Assembly (NCBI GenBank): GCA_946545765.1
Contig: CAMNNS010000104.1
Coordinates: 1-5,355 of the forward strand
Reading direction: 5' to 3'
Length of the DNA stretch: 5,355 nt
Source of the DNA: an uncultured Bacteroidales bacterium
GTDB taxonomy: Bacteria > Bacteroidota > Bacteroidia > Bacteroidales > UBA932
Shown: positions 1 to 5,355 of the stretch, piece by piece
Layout of the letters: every line of letters starts with the position of its first letter
Numbering within the stretch: the stretch's first letter is position 1
The notes under the pieces: generated by a model
The model's database searches: none
What the model was told of the DNA's origin: nothing
What the model saw: only the letters and a program-made list of their open reading frames with translations
Program-made: the position numbers and the translations under genes

Positions 1-39
1 TGGTATTTATAGATTAATAATATGTGTCAAATTGTACTA

Positions 40-1209
40 TTACTTTGTTCGTCTTCTTCTCATCTCTGCAGATAACATTTTTAATTCTCTGCCTGTTTGA
101 CCTGCTACGGAAGTGTTCTCCTCTGCTCTACGAATTAGATATGGTATAACATCTTTAACTTTTGCATAAGGGACATATTTTGTAACATTAAACCCTTCAT
201 GGGCAAGGTTGAATGAAATGTTATCACTCATTCCGAGTAATTGGGCAAAATGAATTCTTGAATCGGAACGGGAAATACCTTTCTCATCGATAAGTTTAGC
301 CAACTTATAATTACTCTCTTCGTTATGAGTTCCCATAAATAGTTCAAATCTGTCTAAATGGTCCATCACGAACTTTACCCCCTCATCAAAATTTGCATCA
401 GTAGCCTCTTTATTCGGGCAAATTGGATCGGGATAACCTAATCTTGCAGCACGAGCCCTCTCTTCCTCCATATAAGCTCCTCTTACAAACTTAATTCCAG
501 CAATATAGTCTTTCTCACAAGCATCCTCATATATCTTTCTTAAATATGGCATTCTATCATGTCTGTACATCTGTAAGGTTGCAAAAATGATTGCTCTTTT
601 CTTATTATAAAGTCTCATCATCTCATCTGTTTGAGCATCTATAGCCTTTTGGAAGCAATAATCCTCTGCATCTACTATAAGACGAATATCATTATCGTAT
701 GCCCTCTTACAAAGGGTGGCAAATCTCTCTCTATATTGTTCAAACTTAATCTTTTCTGAATCAGATAATTTTTCGGGATATTCAGACCCTTTTTCTAACA
801 CCTCATCTGTAGTAATTGTAGATGGTTTAAATACGGCATATGCTAAATTAGGATTCCCTTTTGCAAAATCTATAGACCTTATTGTCTCATCAAAAGTTGC
901 CTTAATTCCCTCTTCTGTTTGCTCCCCTTCTGCAGAAAAATCTAATGTTGCCTTAACATTAAATTTCTTTAGATGATCTATTATTTTTTTACAGTCATCT
1001 AATGTCTCACCGCCCACAAATTGTTTGTAAAGAGTTGGTTTGACAGCCCACCCTATTGGAAAATTCATCTTTAAAGCGAGGTTAGATGCCCCTTTTAAAA
1101 TTTTAACCATCTTGGGACTTTTAATAGTTTTAAAAAGTAGATAGGCATTACTTAACTCTCCCTTACTTTTAGAAGAGAAAGCTACTTCGAGATTATTAAA
1201 GTCTAACAT
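40..1209 (-). CDS. Monofunctional proline dehydrogenase (PRODH, FAD-dependent)
   Basis: This enzyme oxidises L-proline to 1-pyrroline-5-carboxylate using FAD and passes the electrons to the respiratory chain; it is the first step of proline catabolism. The 389-residue protein is a complete stand-alone PRODH barrel, with no fused P5C dehydrogenase domain as in long PutA proteins. Motifs in order: QFVGGET (63-69), TLDFSAEGE (88-96), VDAEDY (179-184), QMYRHDR (213-219), KFVRGAYMEEE (240-250), THNEES (294-299), FAQLLGMSD (321-329) and YLIRRAEEN (357-365). Aligned by eye to E. coli PutA, D90 matches D370, Y345 matches Y540, Y357 matches Y552, R360/R361 match the proline-carboxylate-binding R555/R556, and E364 matches E559, so the active site looks intact. 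The ATG start gives the N-terminus usual for Bacteroidota homologues (FNNLEVAFSSKS). No signal peptide is seen; it is probably cytoplasmic or membrane-peripheral. It lies 23 bases behind the TPR gene on the same strand with no promoter match in the gap, so co-transcription is inferred. The C-terminus ends in a basic RRRR run. No symbol is given because putA usually means the bifunctional enzyme. Confidence 0.95.
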   Translation of the reverse strand: MLDFNNLEVAFSSKSKGELSNAYLLFKTIKSPKMVKILKGASNLALKMNFPIGWAVKPTLYKQFVGGETLDDCKKIIDHLKKFNVKATLDFSAEGEQTEEGIKATFDETIRSIDFAKGNPNLAYAVFKPSTITTDEVLEKGSEYPEKLSDSEKIKFEQYRERFATLCKRAYDNDIRLIVDAEDYCFQKAIDAQTDEMMRLYNKKRAIIFATLQMYRHDRMPYLRKIYEDACEKDYIAGIKFVRGAYMEEERARAARLGYPDPICPNKEATDANFDEGVKFVMDHLDRFELFMGTHNEESNYKLAKLIDEKGISRSDSRIHFAQLLGMSDNISFNLAHEGFNVTKYVPYAKVKDVIPYLIRRAEENTSVAGQTGRELKMLSAEMRRRRTK

Positions 1210-1211
1210 AA

Positions 1212-1225
1212 TTTATAATTATAAA
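1212..1225. repeat. 14-base AT-only perfect palindrome in the gap before the PRODH start
   Basis: TTTATAATTATAAA reads the same on both strands and ends two bases from the PRODH start codon, inside the 23-base gap after the TPR gene. It could be a protein-binding site, or could keep the translation start region AU-rich and weakly structured. A palindrome made only of A and T in so AT-rich a gap is not rare by chance, so no function is claimed. The gap has no Shine-Dalgarno sequence and no TAnnTTTG promoter match. Confidence 0.35.
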
Positions 1226-1232
1226 ATTGTTA

Positions 1233-3224
1233 TTAGTTGTTTCGTTTTAGGCAATATTTATTTATTATGCTGTACGCCTCAGCTACACCCAACTCTCCTG
1301 CTGTACTCATATCTAAACATCCTTTATCGTTATCCTTTAAATATATAAGTACGAGACCTCTATTGTAATAAGCCTCTTTAAGATTAGGTAATAATTCTAA
1401 TGCTTTAGTATATTGCAATATGGCCTCGGGTAGATCTTGTTGTAAGCAATATAGGTTTCCTAAATTATAATATGTGAAAGGAAATTTAGGAAGTAATTCC
1501 ACAGCCCTTTTCATATCGTGAATGGCAGCAGTATAATCATAATTAGTATGCCTATCATTTACCCTTGCCTTAGCTGTCCTTGTGTTATCTAAAGTCAGAA
1601 CTTGAACATTTCTCTCCATAGATGATATAAAATCTATCATATCTGCCTGAATGACACCTTTATTTATATAATAAAAAGGATTGTCTTCTTCTAACTCTAT
1701 CGCCCTATTGTAATCTAACAATGCCTCATTATAAAGACTTTGATTTGCTGCTATGAGTGCCCTTATAAAGTATTGATTTGCACTATTGAGGGTATCTTTA
1801 CCACTTAATTTAATATACAAATCGGGAGAGATTTTAATATCGTCTTTTATAGCAAGGAACTCTATAGGTATTTCAAAATTAGAGATAAATCTCTCTATTT
1901 CTAACCCTTCATAAATAGTTTCAAATGCCAATAAATCTCTCTTTTTCTCTACGACATGAAATTTATATAGAGGCTTTAATCTTATATCTACATCTCTATA
2001 TTGCAACAATTCGTTATTAGCAAAATCTCTCTTTGCAAAATCTGAATCTAATGCAATCATTTGGTCAAATCTCTTTGCGGTATCTGCAAAATTTTTTGCT
2101 GATATACTATCTCTTGTTTTGTTGTAATACTCCTTAACTTTTTCATTTGCAATAAATTCATCTTGCCTTGCAGAGTTATACTGACCTATTTGGAACTTTG
2201 CATAAGAACGGTTCTGATACGCTTTGGCAAAATCGGGATATAAATTTATAGCACTTGAGTAATCGTTTATAGCCTCTCTATATTTTTTTAGCTGTAAATA
2301 AACAGAGGCTCTGTTAAAGTATGCTAAAACATTATTCGGGTTCACCGATATAACTCTGTCATAATCATTTAACGCACCATATAAATCTCCTTTTGAAGAG
2401 AGGATAATTGCTCTATTATAAAGAGTTAAAGCGTTCCCGGGCTCATATTCAAGCACTTTATTTAAATCTACTAAAGCCCCTTCTATATCATCAATTTCAT
2501 ATTTTATTATAGCACGATTAAAAAAAGCAAAGGTGTTTAAAGTATCTAAATGGATTGCATTGTCTAAATCTTTGAGTGCAGCCGAAACACTATCTTTTAG
2601 GGCATATATTCTTGATCTTCTAATATATCCTTCTGGGTCTTTAGAATTAAGAGCTATTGCCTTGTTATAATCGTTTAGTGCTTTTAGAGTATCACCAACG
2701 AACAAATAAGCCGCCCCTCTATTTAGATAAGTATCAGGAACTTTAGGCTCAAATTTTATAAACTTATTAAAATCTTCTATCGCTTTTTCAAATTGTTGCG
2801 ACAAAAAATATGTTACACCTCTGCTAAAATATAGCCCTGTATAGCTTGGGCGAAGATCTACTGCCTCTGCCAAATCTCTTAGTGCCTCATCATATTTCCC
2901 GATACGGGATAGTGTTATAGCTCTGTAATGATACGCTGGAGTATATATTGGATTGAGTCTCAAAGAGCTATTAAAATCTTTTTCTGCACCAATAAAATCT
3001 CCTAAATTATATTTTGCTATACCTCTGAAAAAATATGAGTCATAAAGAGTGGAGTCTATTCTACACAGGATATTAAAGTTTTCTATAGCTGTAGAATATT
3101 TTCCATCTATTAAAAGTTGCCTCCCCCTTAGCAAGAATTGGTCTGTATCGTATTGAGCCCTACAAATAGTAGTAATGAATAGTATAAAAATCAACACTAT
3201 ATATTTGAGGGAATAACTTTTCAT
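1233..3224 (-). CDS. Exported TPR-repeat protein of a Bacteroidales family, function unknown
   Basis: This 663-residue protein starts with a Sec signal peptide (hydrophobic residues about 7-20, likely cleavage after CRA at 21-23, just before QYDTDQ). The Cys at 21 does not sit in a good lipobox, so a soluble periplasmic protein is more likely than a lipoprotein. Residues 27-366 are ten tetratricopeptide repeats in exact 34-residue register, with the signature Y/F-x-x-R-(G/A) at each A helix (for example SYFFRG, AYHYRA, LYFSRG, TYLNRG, AYFNRA). Residues 367-480 are not TPR and contain RDVDIRLKPLYKF (410-422). A second TPR block follows (481-648), whose second unit is split by an insert at about 535-562. 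The end, DKGCLDMSTAGELG (633-646) then KYC, is a conserved C-terminus I recall from Bacteroidales TPR proteins of the same layout. TPRs are protein-binding scaffolds; the partner is unknown. The gene probably heads a two-gene transcript with proline dehydrogenase, driven by the promoter candidate at 3287-3294. Confidence 0.93.
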   Translation of the reverse strand: MKSYSLKYIVLIFILFITTICRAQYDTDQFLLRGRQLLIDGKYSTAIENFNILCRIDSTLYDSYFFRGIAKYNLGDFIGAEKDFNSSLRLNPIYTPAYHYRAITLSRIGKYDEALRDLAEAVDLRPSYTGLYFSRGVTYFLSQQFEKAIEDFNKFIKFEPKVPDTYLNRGAAYLFVGDTLKALNDYNKAIALNSKDPEGYIRRSRIYALKDSVSAALKDLDNAIHLDTLNTFAFFNRAIIKYEIDDIEGALVDLNKVLEYEPGNALTLYNRAIILSSKGDLYGALNDYDRVISVNPNNVLAYFNRASVYLQLKKYREAINDYSSAINLYPDFAKAYQNRSYAKFQIGQYNSARQDEFIANEKVKEYYNKTRDSISAKNFADTAKRFDQMIALDSDFAKRDFANNELLQYRDVDIRLKPLYKFHVVEKKRDLLAFETIYEGLEIERFISNFEIPIEFLAIKDDIKISPDLYIKLSGKDTLNSANQYFIRALIAANQSLYNEALLDYNRAIELEEDNPFYYINKGVIQADMIDFISSMERNVQVLTLDNTRTAKARVNDRHTNYDYTAAIHDMKRAVELLPKFPFTYYNLGNLYCLQQDLPEAILQYTKALELLPNLKEAYYNRGLVLIYLKDNDKGCLDMSTAGELGVAEAYSIINKYCLKRNN

Positions 3225-3242
3225 TTCTTAAATAAAATGGGT

Positions 3243-3250
3243 TAATTTTG
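3243..3250 (+). promoter_or_regulatory. Candidate Bacteroidota -7 promoter element for the M28-like gene
   Basis: TAATTTTG matches the Bacteroidota sigma factor consensus TAnnTTTG exactly and is followed by CA, giving the common TTTGCA context. Transcription would start near 3257, giving a leader of about 52 bases to the ATG at 3309. No good -33 TTG or TTTG lies at the expected distance; the region around 3217-3226 is only T-rich. This would be the promoter for the M28-like gene and, by read-through, uvrB. Confidence 0.55.
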
Positions 3251-3259
3251 CACAAAATC

Positions 3260-3276
3260 TATCCTAAGCAAGGATA
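3260..3276. repeat. Inverted repeat (6-base arms, 5-base spacer) centred between the two facing promoters
   Basis: TATCCT (3260-3265) and AGGATA (3271-3276) are perfect inverted copies separated by AAGCA. The centre, 3268, falls within one base of the midpoint between the two -7 candidates (3250 and 3287). If the predicted transcription starts are right, the repeat lies at the extreme 5' end of both mRNAs and would form the same hairpin stem in each. It could instead be an operator for a dimeric regulator. The dyad is seen directly; its function is inferred. Confidence 0.45.
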
Positions 3277-3286
3277 ACCTTTATCG

Positions 3287-3294
3287 CAAATATA
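3287..3294 (-). promoter_or_regulatory. Candidate Bacteroidota -7 promoter element for the TPR-PRODH transcript
   Basis: Read on the minus strand this is TATATTTG followed by CG, a perfect TAnnTTTG match. A weak -33 candidate (GTTTAG on the minus strand, about 3315-3320) lies roughly 21 bases upstream, inside the first codons of the M28-like gene. Transcription would start near 3280, giving a leader of about 56 bases to the ATG at 3224. It is the only convincing promoter match upstream of the TPR gene and would also serve proline dehydrogenase. Confidence 0.55.
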
Positions 3295-3308
3295 ATAAAT
3301 AAGAATTG

Positions 3309-4343
3309 ATGAAACTAAACTTTTTCATACTAATATTAAATATATGTTTATCAATCAACATCTCTTATGCAACAATAGTCTCTGTCAAAAATGTGCCTCA
3401 AAATAGAGACACAATTTACAAAGCCGAGATAGAGAAATTAGATGTTTGGACCCTTAAAGAGACTTTGCAAAAGATTCTAAACTACGATATTAAAGAGAAG
3501 CAATTTAATACATTAGAGAGCAGATTAAACAATATAAGATTATTTATAGAAGAGAGATTTGAAGAAGACTCTATTAAACCTTTTGGGATGTCATACATCT
3601 CAAGTTTTAGTTTAAGTGATATTGGGAGAAATGGTAGAGGTATGAACATTATTGGGATATTGCCTACAGAAGATAATAGTAGGTTTTCTTATCGCGATAC
3701 AGTAAATAACCAGTATTCACAAGAATATATAATAATAGGGGCTCATTATGACAACTTAGGGGCAGATTACAACGCAAGTGGAGTAGCGGCGCTATTAGAA
3801 GTAGCGAGGGCATTAAGTTATGATTGGAGAAATGGTAAAAAATTTAAATACAACATTCTTTTTGTAGCATTTGATGCCAACAGATTCTCATCTTATGGAA
3901 GTTATATGTTTCTCAATTCATGTGGGATAAAATTTGAGAATATTAAGTTATTTATAAATATTGATAAGCTTGGTGGAGAAAATATCAAGAAAGAAAACTA
4001 TATAGGAACAAGAAACAGTAGTAGAAATAAAAACAAAAATTATGTTTATCTACTTGGCTCTCAAACATTTAAAAACGCAAGTGTTTATATAGACAGTGCC
4101 AATAAAAACAATCTTGTGAATATAGAATATAGAATGTCTCAAGATAATGATATAGAGAATCTTATTATAAGTTTAGGGGAACAAATAAATTTTGCCACAA
4201 GAGACATTCCATATTTCTTACTTACAAGCGGAATAGGAAATTATACCACTCAACAAACAGATAATGAGAGCAATATAAAGTATAAATTTTTACTAAAAAG
4301 GACAGAATTTTTATACAATCTTATCTCAATAATTGCCGAATAA
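3309..4343 (+). CDS. Exported M28-family (aminopeptidase-fold) protein with a degenerate active site
   Basis: The 344-residue protein starts with a Sec signal peptide (hydrophobic residues about 4-17, likely cleavage after ISYA at 18-21). The ATG at 3309 is preferred over the TTG at 3306, which would add only one residue. The M28 fold is recognised from IIIGAHYDNLGADYNASG (141-158), NILFVAFDA (182-190), YGSYMFL (196-202), INIDKLG (216-222) and RDIPYFLLTSG (298-308). Active M28 enzymes are zinc exopeptidases using His, Asp, Glu-Glu, Asp, His. Here H146 and D219 remain. The bridging Asp of the usual GADDNASG is Tyr154, the EE pair after VAFDA is Asn191-Arg192, and no His is found where SDH (about 290-295) and YHTP (about 312-315) are expected. 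The frame is intact, so this is probably a pseudo-peptidase rather than a broken gene. Residues 223-245 are a Lys/Asn-rich low-complexity stretch. It lies 5 bases before uvrB. Catalytic loss rests on by-eye alignment. Confidence 0.82.
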   Translation: MKLNFFILILNICLSINISYATIVSVKNVPQNRDTIYKAEIEKLDVWTLKETLQKILNYDIKEKQFNTLESRLNNIRLFIEERFEEDSIKPFGMSYISSFSLSDIGRNGRGMNIIGILPTEDNSRFSYRDTVNNQYSQEYIIIGAHYDNLGADYNASGVAALLEVARALSYDWRNGKKFKYNILFVAFDANRFSSYGSYMFLNSCGIKFENIKLFINIDKLGGENIKKENYIGTRNSSRNKNKNYVYLLGSQTFKNASVYIDSANKNNLVNIEYRMSQDNDIENLIISLGEQINFATRDIPYFLLTSGIGNYTTQQTDNESNIKYKFLLKRTEFLYNLISIIAE

Positions 4344-4348
4344 CTAAA

Positions 4349-5355
4349 ATGGATTTTAAATTAAATTCTATATACCAGCCAACAGGAGACCAACCTCAAG
4401 CAATAGAGGCTCTTACAAAAGCGATTAAAAATGGAGACAAAGCTGTTACCCTACTTGGAGTAACGGGGAGTGGTAAAACCTTTACAATGGCTAATGTTAT
4501 TGCAAATTTGAATAGACCTGCTCTTATTCTAAGCCACAATAAAACACTTGCGGCACAGCTATATGGAGAATTCAAATCATTCTTCCCCGAAAATGCTGTA
4601 GAGTATTTTGTATCCTACTATGATTATTATCAACCAGAGGCATATATCCCAACAACAGATACATATATCGAGAAAGATTTAAGTATCAACGATGAGATAG
4701 ACAAACTTAGAATTGCAGCCTCGGCTTCATTGTTAAGCGGAAGAAGGGATGTTATTGTAATATCATCTGTCTCTTGTCTTTACGGAATTGGGAATCCTGC
4801 AGACTTTCATGCTAATACTATCGAGATAAAAAAGGGAGATATAATTTCCCGTAATAAATTTTTGTACAATTTAGTAGATAGTATGTACTCAAGAAATGAT
4901 ATTGAGTTTAAAAGGGGAACATTTAGAGTTATCGGAGATTCTGTAGATATAAATATCGCCTATGGGAATGAAGCGGTAAGGGTAATGTTTTTTGGGAATG
5001 AAATAGAAGAGATAGAGGTGTTTGAGCCTAATACAGGTGGAATCATAGAGACAAGGGAGAGTATATCTATCTATCCTGCAAATATTTTTTCAACTACAAA
5101 AGAGAGGGCAAATAGTGCAATTATTCAAATTCAAGATGATTTAAAAAGGCAATACGACTTCTTTATGGAGATTGGTAAAAACCATGAAGCCAATAGATTA
5201 AAACAACGGGTGGAGTACGATTTAGAAATGATTAAAGAACTTGGTTATTGCCCTGGAATAGAAAACTATTCAAGGTATTTTGATGGTAGAGAGGCAGGAA
5301 CAAGACCATTCTGCTTAATAGATTATTTTCCTAAAGATTATATAACTCTAATTGA
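4349..5355 (+). CDS. uvrB: UvrB, excinuclease ABC subunit B (3' end beyond the window)
   Basis: UvrB is the damage-verifying helicase-like ATPase of bacterial nucleotide excision repair: it is loaded by UvrA, clamps the damaged strand, then recruits UvrC for incision. The first 335 codons are present, about half of the usual 660-680 residues. The N-terminus YQPTGDQPQAI (9-19) is the family Q-motif region. Walker A is GVTGSGKT (37-44, with K43), followed by LSHNKTLAAQLYGEFK (61-76). The Tyr-rich beta-hairpin that locks the DNA spans about 88-110, with YYDYYQPEAY at 90-99. SSVSCLYGIG follows Walker A in the expected order. CPGIENYSRYFDGR (301-314) is a near-invariant UvrB signature. The window ends after ITLI plus GA, exactly where the Walker B DESH begins. 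The start 5 bases after the previous stop implies translation from the shared mRNA; I find no TAnnTTTG match in the last 150 bases of the upstream gene. No lesion or odd residue is seen. Confidence 0.98.
   Translation, partial: MDFKLNSIYQPTGDQPQAIEALTKAIKNGDKAVTLLGVTGSGKTFTMANVIANLNRPALILSHNKTLAAQLYGEFKSFFPENAVEYFVSYYDYYQPEAYIPTTDTYIEKDLSINDEIDKLRIAASASLLSGRRDVIVISSVSCLYGIGNPADFHANTIEIKKGDIISRNKFLYNLVDSMYSRNDIEFKRGTFRVIGDSVDINIAYGNEAVRVMFFGNEIEEIEVFEPNTGGIIETRESISIYPANIFSTTKERANSAIIQIQDDLKRQYDFFMEIGKNHEANRLKQRVEYDLEMIKELGYCPGIENYSRYFDGREAGTRPFCLIDYFPKDYITLI

Noticed and set aside
1..39. Possible terminator or promoter after the proline dehydrogenase stop
   Set aside because: The 39 bases are AT-rich with no stem-loop, no TAnnTTTG match and no recognisable gene fragment; too little sequence is present to say more.
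716..976. An 86-codon open frame on the plus strand inside the proline dehydrogenase gene
   Set aside because: It is entirely antisense to a gene with strong family motifs, has no promoter match or recognisable product, and its composition follows from the opposite strand's codons.
978..994. T-rich run that might be a terminator
   Set aside because: It encodes Lys-Lys-Ile on the minus strand of proline dehydrogenase and has no adjacent GC-rich stem.
2140..3150. DNA-level tandem repeat across the TPR array
   Set aside because: The 34-residue units are diverged at the nucleotide level; the periodicity is a protein-fold signal, not a recent DNA repeat.
3306..3308. TTG as start codon of the M28-like gene
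   Set aside because: It is immediately followed by an in-frame ATG at 3309 that gives a normal signal peptide; the TTG would add one residue and neither has a distinguishing ribosome binding site.
4186..4194. TAAATTTTG inside the M28-like gene as an internal promoter for uvrB
   Set aside because: The TA is one base too far from TTTG to match TAnnTTTG, and it lies about 150 bases upstream of uvrB within coding sequence.

Overview
The window is AT-rich and looks like a chromosomal segment from a member of the Bacteroidota, most likely the order Bacteroidales. Three things support this. The intergenic region between the two divergent genes carries matches to the Bacteroidota -7 promoter element TAnnTTTG on both strands. 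No start codon is preceded by a clear Shine-Dalgarno sequence. The proline dehydrogenase and the TPR protein both resemble Bacteroidota family versions from end to end. Codon use leans strongly on AGA, ATA, GAG and TTA. There is no sign of a mobile element, CRISPR array, tRNA or rRNA, and no gene-free stretch over 300 bases.

Layout: the left 60% is on the minus strand. A secreted 663-residue TPR-repeat protein (3224 down to 1233) is followed 23 bases later by a monofunctional proline dehydrogenase (1209 down to 40), probably in one transcript. An 84-base divergent intergenic region (3225-3308) carries two facing promoter candidates with a small inverted repeat centred between them. To the right, on the plus strand, is a secreted protein with an M28 (aminopeptidase) fold (3309-4343). 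Five bases later comes uvrB (from 4349), which is cut by the window edge exactly where its Walker B (DESH) motif should begin.

Functionally the four genes do not form an obvious pathway. Proline dehydrogenase is catabolic (proline to pyrroline-5-carboxylate), UvrB is the nucleotide-excision-repair damage-recognition helicase, and the other two are exported proteins of uncertain role. The most notable observation is that the M28-like protein has lost most of the metal-binding and catalytic residues of its family while its reading frame and fold motifs remain intact. It is therefore a candidate exported pseudo-peptidase. The second is the symmetric, head-on arrangement of the two promoters, which predicts two mRNAs with complementary 5' ends sharing one hairpin. 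I do not see a clear new multi-gene system here.
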